Shown: one piece after another, positions 38,359 through 51,000 of the stretch
How the letters are laid out: each line of letters starts with the position of its first letter
Numbering within the stretch: position 1 is the stretch's first letter
Assembly (NCBI GenBank): GCA_029961685.1
Contig: JARWKL010000007.1
Coordinates: forward strand, 20,531,013-20,595,012
Source of the DNA: Aristolochia californica
Taxonomy: Eukaryota; Streptophyta; Magnoliopsida; Piperales; Aristolochiaceae
Direction of reading: 5' to 3'
Length of the DNA stretch: 64,000 bases
Position numbers and translations under genes: made by a program
Notes under the pieces: generated by a model
What the model was told of the DNA's origin: nothing
Seen by the model: only the letters and a program-made list of their open reading frames with translations
Databases searched by the model: none

Positions 38359-40382
38359 AAAACATGTGTAGAAAAAATCTCCTTCATGTAAAATTCTAAG
38401 ATATTAATTTAGGACTAGTGGAATTTCCCAAAATTGGATAACAAAACTTTTGTGTTCATTTGTGGTGAGTGAATAAAATTTCTTCATTTACTTATTTTAT
38501 TATTTTAAACTTTTTCCGTGCATCAACTATGAAATTTTCAGTTTGCTGTGATCTATTTGCCTTTTTTGTTTACGGGATGAAGGGAGAGCGAAAAACTCGA
38601 AGTTTTGATTTCAGAAAAATGTGTACATCTGAAACGGAAACATACAATGCACATATGTAGAGAGAGATAATTCCAAAGAGTGTCTGTAAGTTTTAGGGAT
38701 TGTAAGCACCTTTTCGTTTTTATGTCTCAGGTTTTGCAATCGTCGGGAAAAATGGGTTACGGAGGATTTTTAACTGAGTGTTGAATTGCAATCCATAAGT
38801 CATTTCATACAAAAATATAGCCCGTTACGCATGATAAATCACATTACAATCATCTATGATTAATTATGTCAGCTTTTTGCAAATGGGCAAAATAATGGCA
38901 TGTTTGACTCGGGTAAATATCCCACCACAAGTTCACTTGAGAATTTAATGAGCGTTTGTTATTCTCTTTAAAAGCTTTGCATCCATAGCTCATTTGCATC
39001 TTTAACATGTTTCAAATATGCATATCCATTTTTAAAACATGTGCGGATGAAATCTCTCTCTTGCAAAATTCCAAGCTATTAGGGTTAAACTAGTGGAATT
39101 TCCCAAACTTGGATAACAAAACTTTTGTGTTCATTTGTGGCGTGTGAATAAATTTTCTTCATTTACTTTTTTTATTGTTTTAAACTTTTTCCGTACATTA
39201 ACTATGAAATTTTCAGTTTGCAGTAAGCTTTTTGCCTTGTTTGTTTTCAGGATGAACGGAGAGCGAAAAGTGAAAGTTTTGATTTAAGAAAAATGTGTAC
39301 ATCTAAAATAGAAAAGCACAATGCACAATTTTAGGGAGAGTTAATTCCAAAGAGTGTCTGTAATTTTTAGGGATTGTAAGTTCTTTTTAGTTTTTATATC
39401 TCAGGTTTTGCAATCGTCGGGAAAAATTTGTGGTAGAGGATTTTTAACTGAGTGTTGATTTGCAATCCATAAGTCATTTCATACAAAAATATAGCCCGTT
39501 ACGCATGATAAATCACATTACAATCATCTATGATTAATTATGTCAGCATTTTTCAAATGGGCAAAATAATGGCATGTTTGACTCGGGTAAATATTCCACC
39601 GCAAGTTCACTTGAGAATTTAATGAGCGTTTGTTATTCTCTTGAAAAGCTTTGCATCCATAGCTCATTTGCATCTTTAACATGTTTCAAATATACATATC
39701 CATTTTTAAAACATGTGTGGATGAAATCTCTTTCTTGCAAAATTCCAAGCTATTAGGGTTAAACTAGTGGAATTTCCCAAACTTGGATAACAAAACTTTC
39801 GTGTTCATTTGTGGTGTGTGAATAAATTTTCTTCATTTAATTTTTCTATCGTTTTAAACTTTTTCCGTACATCAACTATGAAATTTTCAGTTTGCTGTGA
39901 TCTATTTGCCTTTTTTGTTTAGGGGATGAAGGGAGAGCGAAAAATTCGAATCTTTCATTTAAGAAAAATGTGTACATCTGAAACGGAAACGCACAATGCA
40001 CATATGTAGAGACAGATAATTCCAAAGAGTGTCTGTAATTTTTAGGGATTGTAAGCACCTTTTCGTTTTTATGTCTCAGGTCTTGCAATCGTCGGGAAAA
40101 ATGGGTTGCGGAGGATTTTTAACTGAGTGTTGAATTGTAATCCATAAGTCATTTCGTACAAAAATATAGCCCGGTACGCATGATAAATCACATTACAATC
40201 ATCTATGATTAATTATGTCAGTTTTTTTCAAATGGGCAAAATAATGACATGTTTGACTCAGGTAAATATCCCACCGCAAGTTCACTTGAGAATTTAATGA
40301 GCGTTTGTTATTCTCTTTAAAAGCTTTGCATCCATAGGTCATTGGCATCTTTAACATGTTTCAAATATGCATATCCATTTTT
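38359..40382. repeat. Monomers a, b, c (copy III)
   Basis: Monomer starts 38359, 39034, 39708; anchors 38740, 39414, 40089. They match 1-2013 and 54078-56101 through 'gatttcag', 'aggatgaacgg', 'caaatatacatatcc' and 'ctcaggtcttgc'. At the end of c, near 40338-40364, the sequence switches from the c-type 'cataggtcattggc' to the 'caaatatgcatatcc' that normally precedes b'. The truncated monomer and d are therefore missing here. Confidence 0.9.
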
Positions 40383-41731
40383 AAAACATGTGCGGATGAA
40401 ATCTCTCTCTTGCAAAATTCCAAGCCATTAGGGTTAAACTAGTGGAATTTCCAAAACTTGGATAACAAAACTTTTGTGTTCATTTGTGGTGTGTGAATAA
40501 ATTTTCTTCATTTACATTTTTTATTGTTTTAAACTTTTTCCGTACATTAACTATGAAATTTTCAGTTTGCTGTAAGCTTTTTGCCTTGTTTGTTTTCGGG
40601 ATGAACGAAGAGCGAAAAGTGAAAGTTTTGATTTAAGAAAAATGTGTACTTCTAAAATGGAAAAGCACAATGCACAATTATAGGGAGATTTAATTCCAAA
40701 GAGTATCTGTAATTTTTAGGGATTGTAAGTTGTTTTTAGTTTTTATATCTCAGGTTTTGCAATCGTCGGGAAAAATTTGTGGCAGAGGATTTTTAACGGA
40801 GTGTTGATTTGCAATCCATAAGTCATTTCATACAAAAATATAGCCCGTTACGCATGATAAATCACATTACAATCATCTATGATTAATTATGTCAGCTTTT
40901 TTCAAATGGGCAAAATAATGGCATGTTTGACTCGGGTAAATATTCCACCGCAAGTTCACTTGAGAATTTAATGAGCGTTTGTTATTCTCTTGAAAAGCTT
41001 TGCATCCATAGCTCTTTTGCATCTTTAACATGTTTCAAATATGCATATCCATTTTTAAAACATGTGTGGATGAAATCTCTTTCTTGCAAAATTCCAAGCT
41101 ATTAGGGTTAAACTAATGGAATTTTCCAAACTTGGATAACAAAACTTTTGTGTTCATTTGTGGTGTGTGAATAAATTTTCTTCATTTAATTTCTTTATCG
41201 TTTTAAACTTTTTCCGTACATCAACTATGAAATTTTCAGTTTGCTGTGATCTATTTGCCTTTTTTGTTTAGGGGATGAAGGGAGAGCGAAAAATTCGAAT
41301 CTTTCATTTAAGAAAAATGTGTACATCTGAAACGGAAACGCACAATGCACATATGTAGAGAGAGATAATTCCAAAGAGTGTCTGTAATTTTTAGGGATTG
41401 TAAGCACCTTTTTGTTTTTAAATCTCAGGTTTTGCAATCGTCGGGAAAAATGGGTTGCGGAGGATTTTTAACTGAGTGTTGAATTGCAATCCATAAGTCA
41501 TTTCATACAAAAATATAGCCCGTTATGCATGATAAATCACATTACAATCATCTATGATTAATTATGTCAGTTTTTTTCAAATGGGCAAAATAATGACATG
41601 TTTGACTCGGGTAAATATCCCACCGCAAGTTCACTTGAGAATTTAATGAGCGTTTGTTATTCTCTTTAAAAGCTTTGCATCCATAGGTCATTTGCATCTT
41701 TAACATGTTTCAAACATGCATATCCATTTCA
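40383..41731. repeat. Monomers b', c' (copy III)
   Basis: Monomer starts 40383 and 41057; anchors 40763 and 41438. They match 2921-4267 ('gggatgaacgaagag', 'taagttgttttt', 'gcacctttttg'). In contrast to copy I, b' follows c directly. Confidence 0.92.
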
Positions 41732-41962
41732 AAAACATGTGTGGATGAAATCTCTCTCTTGCAAAATTCCAAACTATTAGGGTTAAACTAGTGGAATTTC
41801 CCAAAATTGGATAACAAAACTTTTGTGTTCATTTGTGTCGGGCAAATATCCCACTGCACGTTCACTTGAGAATTTAATGAGCGTTTGTTATTCGCTTTAA
41901 AATCTTTGGCTCCAAAGGTCATTTGAACCTTTAACATGTTTCTGGCATGCATACCCATTTTT
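41732..41962. repeat. Truncated monomer t4 (231 bp)
   Basis: Same 231-bp form and t2-subfamily markers ('attcgctttaaaatc', 'ctccaaaggtc'). It lies between c' and d', as in copy I at 4268. Confidence 0.92.
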
Positions 41963-42637
41963 AAAACATGTGTAGAAAAAATCTCCTTCATGTAAAATTC
42001 CAATATATTAATTTAGGACTAGTGGAATTTCCCAAAATTGGAGAACAAAACTTTTGTGTTCATTTGTGGTGTGTGAATAAATTTTCTTCATTTACTTTTT
42101 TTATTGTTTTAAACTTTTTCCGTACATCAACTATGAAATTTTTAGTTTGCTGTGATCTATTTGCCTTTTTTGTTTACGGGATGAAGGGAGAGCGAAAAAC
42201 TCGAAGTTTTGATTTAAGAAAAATGTGTACATCTGAAACGGAAACGCACAATGCACATATGTAGAGAGAGATAATTCCAAAGAGTGTCTGTAATTTTTAG
42301 GGATTGTAAGCACCTTCTCATTTTTATGTCTCAGGTTTTGCAATCGTCGTGAAAAATGGGTTGCGAAGGATTTTTTACTGAGTGTTGAATTGCAATCCAT
42401 AAGTCATTTCATACAAAAATATAGCCCGTTATGCATGATAAATCACATTACAATCATCTATGATTAATTATGTCAGCTTTTTGCAAATGGGCAACATAAT
42501 GACATGTTTGACTCTGGTAAATATCCCACCGCAAGTTCACTTGAGAATTTAATGAACGTTTGTTATTCTCTTTAAAAGCTTTGTATCCATAGCTCATTTG
42601 TATCTTTAACATGTTTCAAACATGCATATCCATTTTA
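41963..42637. repeat. Chimeric monomer d'/c'' (copy III)
   Basis: Anchor 42344. The proximal part is d' ('gcaccttctcat'). From just after the anchor it is c'' ('gttgcgaaggattttttac', 'gttatgcatg', 'gggcaacataatg'). The switch lies between about 42318 and 42363 and removes exactly two monomers, b'' and c''. The anchor reads 'tcgtcgtg', unlike either parent. Confidence 0.87.
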
Positions 42638-43984
42638 AAAACATGTGTGGCTGAAATCTCTCTCTTGCAAAATTCCAAGCTATTAGGGTTAAACTAGTGG
42701 AATTTCCCAAAATTGGATAACAAAACTTTTGTGTTCATTTGTGTTGGGCGAATAAATTTTCTTTATTTATATTTTTTATTGTTTTAAATTTTTTCCATAC
42801 ATCAATTATAAAATTTTCTTTTTGTTGTAAGCTTTTTGCCTTGTTTGTTTTCGGGATGAAGGGAGAGAGAAAAGTCAAAGTTTTGATTTAAGAAAAAAGT
42901 GTACATCTAAAATGGAAAAGCACAATGCACAATTGTAGGGAGAGATAACTCCAAAGAGTGTCTGTAATTTCTAGGGATTGTAAGCTCTTTTTAGTTTTTA
43001 TATCTCAGGTTTTGCAATCGTCGGGAAAAATTGGTGGCAGAGGATTTTTAACTGAGTGTTGAATTGCAATCCATAAGTCATTTCATACAAATATATAGCC
43101 CGTTACGCATGATAAATCACTTTACAATCATCTATGATTGTTAGATCACATTTTTGAAAATGGGCAAAATAATGACTTGTTAGACTCGGGTAAATATCCC
43201 ACCGCACGTTCACTTGAGAATTTAATGAGCGTTTTTTATTCTCGTTAAAAGCTTTGGATCCATAAGTCATTTGAATCTTTAACACGTTTCATGCATGCAT
43301 ATCCATTTTTAAAACATGTGTAGAAAAAATCTCCTTCATGTAAAATTCCAAGCTTAATAGGGTTAGACTAATGGAATTTCCCAAACTTGGATAACAAAAC
43401 TTTTGTGTTCATTTGTGGTGTGTGAATAGATATTTTTTATTTACATTAGTTATTATTTTAAATATTTTCCACACATCAACTATAAAATTGTTATTTTGTT
43501 GTGATCTTTTTTGCCTTTTTTGTTTACGGGATGAAGGGGGAGCGAAAACTCAAAGTTCTGATTTAAGAAAAAGTGTACATCTAAAATGGAAATGCACAAT
43601 GCACAAATATAGAGAGAGATATTTCCAAAGAGTGTCTGTATGTTTTAGGGATCGTATGCACTTTTTCATTTTTATATCTAAGGTTGTGCAATCGTCGGGA
43701 AACGGGGGAAGCGGGCCATTTTTAACTGAGTGTTGAATTGCAATCCATAAGTCATTTCATACCAAAATATCGCCCGTTACGCATGACAAATCACTTTACA
43801 ATGTTCTATGATTGTTAGTTCAACTTTTTGAATATGGGCAAAATAATGGCTTGTTTGACTCGGGCAAATATCCCCCCGCACGTTCACTTGAGAATTTAAT
43901 GAGCGTTTGTTATTCTCTTTAAAAGCTTTGGATCCATAGGTCATTTGAATCTTTAACATGTTTCTGGCATGCATACCCATTTTT
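42638..43984. repeat. Monomers e, f (copy III, first pair)
   Basis: Monomer starts 42638 and 43311; anchors 43018 and 43692. They match 6522-7868 in copy I and 57009-58355 in copy IV, including 'ttataaaattttcttttt' in e, and 'aaggttgtgcaatcg' and 'gggccattttt' in f. Confidence 0.92.
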
Positions 43985-46900
43985 AAAACATGTGTAGAAA
44001 AAATCTCCTTCATGTAAAATTCCAAGATATTAGTTTTGGACTAGTGGAATTTCCCAAACTTGGAGAACAAAACTTTTGTGATCATTTGTGGTGTGTGAAT
44101 AAATTTTCTTCATTTACTTTTTTTATTGTTTTAAACTTTTTCCGTACGTCAACTATGAAATTTTCAGTTTGCTGTGATCTATTTGCCTTTTTTGTTTACG
44201 GGACGAAGGGAGAGCGAAAAACTCGAAGTTTTGATTTAAGAAAAATGTGTTCATCTAAAACGGAAACGCACAATGCACATATGTAGAGAGAGATAATTCC
44301 AAAGAGTGTCTGTAATTTTAAGGGATTGTAAGCACCTTTTCGTTTTTATGTCTCAGGTTTTGCAATCGTCAGGAAAAATGGGTTGCGGAGGATTTTTAAC
44401 AGAGTGTTGAATTGCAATCCATAAGTCATTTCATACAAAAATATAGCCTGTTATGCATGATAAATCACATTACAATCATCTATGATTAATTATGTCAGCT
44501 TTTTGCAAATGGGCAAAATAATGACATGTTTGACTTGGGTAAATATCCCACCGCAAGTTCACTTGAGAATTTAATGAGCGTTTGTTATTCATCCATAGCT
44601 CATTTGCATCTTTAACATGTTTCAAATATGCATATCCATTTTTAAAACATGTGTGGATGAAATCACTCTCTTGCAAAATTCCAAGCTATTAGGGTTAAAC
44701 TAGTGGAATTTCCCAAACTTGGAAAAAAAACTTTTGTGTTCATTTGTGGTGTGTGAATAAATTTTCGTCATTTACTTTTTTTATTGTTTTAAACTTTTTT
44801 CGTACATCAACTATGAAATTTTCAGTTTGCTGTGATCTATTTGTCTTTTTTGTTTACGGGATGAAGGGAAAGCGAAAAACTCAAAGTTTTGATTTAAGAA
44901 AAATGTGTACATCTGAAACGGAAACTCATAATGCACATATGTAGAGAGTGATAATTCCAAAGAGTGTCGGTAATTTTTAGGGATTGTAAGCACCTTTTCG
45001 TTTTTATATCTCATGTTTTGCAATCGTCGGGAAAAATGGGTTGCGGAGGATTTTTAACTGAGTGTTGAATTGCAATCCTTAAGTGATTTCATAAAAAAAT
45101 ATAGCCCGTTATGAATGATAAATCACATTAGAATCATATATGATTAATTATGTCAGCTTTTTGCAAATGGGCAAAATAATGACTTGTTTGACTCGGGTAA
45201 ATATCCCACCCCAAGTTCACTTGAGAATTTAATGAGCGTTTGTTATTCTCTTTAAAAGCTTTGCATCCATAGCTCATTTGCATCTTTAACATGTTTCAAA
45301 CATGCATATCTATTTTAAAATCATGTGTGGATGAAATCTCTCTCTTGCAAAATTCGAAGCTATTAGGGTTAAACTAGTGGAATTTCCCAAAATTGGATAA
45401 CAAAACTTTTGTGTTCATTTTTGGTGTGTAAATAAATTTTATTCATTTATTTTTTTATTTTTTAAAACTTTTTCCGTACATCAACTACGAAATTTTCAGT
45501 TTGCTGTGATCTATTTGCCTTTTTTGTTTACGGGATGAAGGGAGAGCGAAAAACTCGAAGTTTTGATTTAACAAAAATGTGTACATCTGAAACGGAAACG
45601 CACAATGCACATATGTAGAGAGAGATAATTCCAAAGAGTGTCTGTAATTTTTAGGGATTGTAAGCACCTTTTCGTTTTATGTCTCAGGTTTTGCAATCGT
45701 CGGGAAAAATGGGTTGCGGAGGATTTTTAACTGAGTGTTGAATTGCAATCCGTAAGTCATTTCATACAAAAATATAGCCCGTTACGCATGATAAATCACA
45801 TTACAATCATCTATGATTAATTATGTCAGCTTTTTGCAAATGGGCAAAATAATGGCATGTTTGACTCGGGTAAATATCCCACCACAAGTTCACTTGAGAA
45901 TTTAATGAGCGTTTGTTATTCTCTTTAAAAGCTTTGCATCCAAAGCTCATTTGCATTTTTAACATGTTTCAAATATGCATATCCATTTTTAAAACATGTG
46001 CGGATGAAATCTCTCTCTTGCAAAATTCCAAGCTATTAGGGTTAAACTAGTGGAATTTCCCAAACTTGGATAACAAAACTTTTGTGTTCATTTGTGGTGT
46101 GTGTATAAATTTTCTTCATTTACTTTTTTTATCGTTTTAAACTTTTTCCGTACATCAACTATGAAATTTTCAATTTGTTGTGATCTATTTGCCTTTTTTG
46201 TTTAGGGGATGAAGGGAGAGCGAAAAATTCGAATCTTTCATTTAAGAAAAATGTGTACATCTGAAACGGAAACGCACAATGCACATATGTAGAGAGAGAT
46301 AATTCCAAAGAGTGACTGTAATTTTTAGGGATTGTAAGCACCTTTTCGTTTTTAAATCTCAGGTTTTGCAATCGTCGGGAAAAACGGGTTGCGGAGGATT
46401 TTTAACTGAGTGTTGAATTGCAATCCATAAGTCATTTCATACCAAAATATAGCCCGTTCTGCATGATAAATCACATTACAATCATCTATGATTAATTATG
46501 TCAGCTTTTTGCAAATGGGCAAAAGAATGACATGTTTGACTCGGGTAAATATCCCACCGCAAGTTCACTTGAGAATTTAATGACCGTTTGTTATTCTCTT
46601 TAAAAGCTTTGCATCCATAGGTCATTTGCATCTTTAACATGTTTCAAACATGTATATCGATTCCAAAAACATGTGTGGATGAAATCTCTCTCTTGCAAAA
46701 TTCCAAGCTATTAGGGTTAAACTAGTGGAATTTCCCAAAATTGGATAACAAAATTTTTGTGTTCATTTGTGTTGGGCGAATAAATTTTCTTTATTTATAA
46801 TTTTTATTGTTTTAAATTTTTTCCATACATCAACTATAAAATTTTCATTTTGTAGTAAGCTTTTTGCCTTGTTTGTTTTCAGGATGAAGGGAGAGCGAAA

Positions 46901-48013
46901 AGTCAAAGTTTTGATTTAAGAAAAAAGTGTACATCTAAAATGGAAAAGCACAATGCACAATTGTATGGAGAGTTAATTCCAAAGAGTGTCTGTAATTTTT
47001 AGGGATTGTAAGCTCTTTTTAGTTTTTGTATCTCAGGTTTTGCAATCGTCGGGAAAAATTGGTGGCAGAGGATTTTTAACTGAGTGTTGAATTGCATTCC
47101 ATAAGTCATTTCATTCAAAAATATAGCCCATTACGCATGACAAATCACTTTAATATCATCTATGATTGTTAGATCACATTTTTGAAAATGGGCAAAATAA
47201 TGACTTGTTAGACTCGGGTAAATATCCCACCGCATGTTCTCTTGAGAATTTAATGAGCGTTTGTTATTCTTGTTAAAAGTGTTGGATCCATAAGTCATTT
47301 GAATCTTTAACATGTTTCAAGCATGCATATCCATTTTTAAAACATGTGTAGAAAAAATCTCCTTCATGTAAAATTTCAAGCTTAATCGGGTTGGACTAAT
47401 GGAATTTCCCAAACTTGGATAACAAAAATTTTGCGTTCATTTGTGGTTTGTGAATAGATATTTTTTATTTTTATTAGTTATTATTTTAAATATTTTCCAC
47501 ACATCAACTATAAAATTTTTATTTTGTTGTGATCTTTTTTGCCTTTTTTGTTTACGGGATGAAGGGGGAGCGAAAACTCAAAGTTCTGATTTAAGAAAAA
47601 CGTGTACATCTAAAATGGAAATGCACAATGCACAAATGTAGAGAGAGATATTTCCAAAGAGTGTCTGTATGTTTTAGGGATCGTATGCACTCTTTCGTTT
47701 TTATATCTAAGGTTTTGCAATCGTCGGGAAACGGGGGAGGCGGGCGATTTTTAACTGAGTGTTGAATTGCAATCCATAAGTCATTTCATACCAAAATATA
47801 GCCCGTTACGCATGACAAATCACTTTACAATGTCCTGTGATTGTTAGCTCAACTTTTTGAATATGGGCAAAATAATGGCTTGTTTGACTCGGGCAAATAT
47901 CCCATTGCACGTTCACTTGAGAATTTAATGAGCTTTTGTTATTCTCTTTAAAACCTTTGGCTCCATAGGTCATTTGAACCTTTAACATGTTTCTGGCATG
48001 CATACCCATTTTT
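43985..48013. repeat. Single hexamer block g h i c3 e f (copy III)
   Basis: Monomer starts 43985, 44644, 45317, 45991, 46666, 47339; anchors 44366, 45024, 45697, 46372, 47046, 47721. It is the single-copy counterpart of the triplicated 4025-bp block of copy I. It shares the 16-bp deletion near 44590, so that deletion is older than the triplication. It has no 5-bp deletion in g ('gttttgatttaagaaaaatg' near 44228), so that one arose on the copy I lineage. Confidence 0.93.
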
Positions 48014-51000
48014 AAAACATGTGTAGAAAAAATCTCCATCATGTAAAATTCCAGGATATTAATTTAGGACTAGTGGAATTTCCCAAAATTGGATAACAAA
48101 ACTTTTGTGTTCATTTGTGGTGAGTGAATAAATTTTCTTCATTTACTTTTTTTATTGTTTTAAACTTTTTCCGTACATCAACTATGAAATTTTTATTTTG
48201 CTGTGATCTATTTGCCTTTTTTGTTTACGGGATGAAGGGAGAGCGAAAAACTCGAAGTTTTGATTTAATAAAAATGTGTACATCTGAAACAGAAATGCAC
48301 AATGCACATATGTAGAGAGAGATAATTCCAAAGAGTGTCTGTAATTTTTAGGGATTGTAAGCACCTTTTCGTTTTTATGTCTCAGGTTTTGCAATCGTCG
48401 GGAAAAATGGGTTGCGGAGGATTTTTAACTGAGTGTTGAATTGCAATGAATAAGTCATTTCATACAAAAATATAGCCCGTTACGCTTGATAAATCACATT
48501 ACAATCATCTATGATTAATTATGTCAGCTTTTTGCAAATGGGCAAAATAATGGCATGTTTGACTCAGGTAAATATCCCACCACAAGTTCACTAGAGAATT
48601 TAATGAGCGTTTGTTATTCTCTTTAAAAGCTTTGCATCCATAGCACATTTGCATTTTTAACATGTTTCAAATATGCATATCCATTTTTAAAACATGTGGG
48701 GATGAAATTTCTCTCTTGCAAAATTCCAAGCTATTAGGGTTAAACTAGTGGAATTTCCCAAACTTGGATAACAAAACTTTTGTGTACATTTGTGGTGTGT
48801 GAATAAATTTTCTTCATTTACTTTTTTTATTGTTTTAAACTTTTTCCGTACATCAACTATGAAATTTTCAGTTTGCTGTAAGCTTTTTGCCTTGTTTGTT
48901 TTCGGGATGAACGAAGAGCGAAAAGTGAAAGTTTTGATTTAAGAAAAATGTGTACATATAAAATGGAAACGCACAATGCACAATTTTAGGGAGAGTTAAT
49001 TCCAATGAGGGTCTGTAATTTTTAGGGATTGTAAGTTCTTTTTAGTTTTTATATCTCAGGTTTTGCAATCGTCGGGAAAAATTGGTGGCAGAGGATTTTT
49101 AACTGAGTGTTGAATTGCAATCCATAATTCATTTCATACAAAAATATAGCCCGTTACGCATGATAAATCACATTACAATCATTTATGATTAATTATGTCA
49201 GCTTTTTGCAAATGGGCAAAATAATGGCATGTTTGACTCGGGTAAATATTCCACCGCAAGTGCACTTGAGAATTTAATGAGCGTTTGTTATTCTCTTTAA
49301 AAGCTTTGCATCCATAGCTCATTTGCATCTTTAACATGTTTCAAATATCCATATCCATTTTTAAAACATGTGTGGATGAAATCTCTTTCTTGCAAAATTC
49401 CTAGCTATTAGGGTTAAACTAGTGGAATTTCCCAAACTTGGATAACAAAACTTTTGTGTTCATTTGTGGTGTGTGAATAAATTTTCTTCTTTTAATTTTT
49501 TTATCGTTTTAAACTTTTCCGTACATCAACTATGAAATTTTCAGTTTGCTGTGATCTATTTGCCTTTTTTGTTTAGGGGATGAAGGGAGAGCGAAAAATT
49601 CGAATCTTTCATTTAAGAAAAATGTGTACATCTGAAACGGAAACGCACAATGCACATATGTAGAGAGAGATAATTCCAAAGAGTGTCTGTAATTTTTAGG
49701 GATTGTAAGCACCTTTTCATTTTTGTGTCTCAGGTTTTGGAATCGTCGGGAAAAATGGGTTGCGGAGGATTTTTAACTGAGTGTTGAATTGCAATCCATA
49801 AGTCATTTCATACAAAAATATAGCCCGTTATGCATGATAAATCACATTACAATCATCTATGATTAGTTATGTCAGCTTTTTGTAGATGGGCAAAATATTG
49901 ACATGTCTGACTCGGGCAAATATCCCACCGCAAGTTCACTTGAGAATTTAATGAGCGTTTGTTATTCTCTTTAAAAGCTTTGCATCCATAGCTCATTTGC
50001 ATCTTTAACATGTTTCAAAGATGCATATCCATTTTAAAAAATATGTGTGGATGAAATCTCTCTCTTGCAAAATTCCAAGCTATTAGGGTTAAACTTGTGG
50101 AATTTCCCAAACTTGGATAACAAAACTTTTGTGTTCATTTGTGTTGGGCGAATAAATTTTCTTTATTTATATTTGTTATTGTTTTAAAATTTTTTCCATA
50201 CATCAACTATAAAATTTTCATTTTGTTGTAAGCTTTTTGCCTTGTTTGTTTTCGGGATGAAGGGAGGGCGAAAAGTCAAAGTTTTGATTTAAGAAAAAGT
50301 GTACATCTAAAATGGAAAAGCACAATGTACAATTGTAGGGAGAGTTAATTCCAAAGAGTGTCTGTAATTTTTAGGGATTGTAAGCTCTTTTTAGTTTTTA
50401 TATCTGAGGTTTTGCAATCGTCGGGAAAAATTGGTGGCAGAGGATTTTTAACTGAGTGTTGAATTGCAATCCATAAGTCATTTCGTACAAAAATATAGCC
50501 CGTTACGCATGACAAATCACTTTACAATCATCTATGATTGTTAGATCACATTTTTGAAAATGGGCAAAATAATGACTTGTTGGACTGGGGTAAATATCCC
50601 ACTGCATGTTCTCTTGAGAATTTAATGAGCGTTTGTTATTCTCGTTAAAAGTTTTGGATCCATAAGTCATTTGAATCTTTAACATGTTTCAAGCATGCAT
50701 ATCCATTTTTAAAACATGTGTAGAAAAAATCTCCTTCATGTAAAATTCCAAGCTTAATCGGGTTGGACTAATGGAATTTCCCAAACTTGGATAAAAAAAC
50801 TTTTGTGTTCATTTGTGGTGTGTGAATAGATATTTTTTATTTACATTAGTTATTATTTTAAATATTTTCCATACATCAACGATAAAATTTTTATTTTGTT
50901 GTGATCTTTTTTGCCTTTTTTGTTTACGGGATGAAGGGGGAACGAAAACTCAAAGTTCTGATTTAAGAAAAAAGTGTACATCTAAAATGGAAATGCACAA

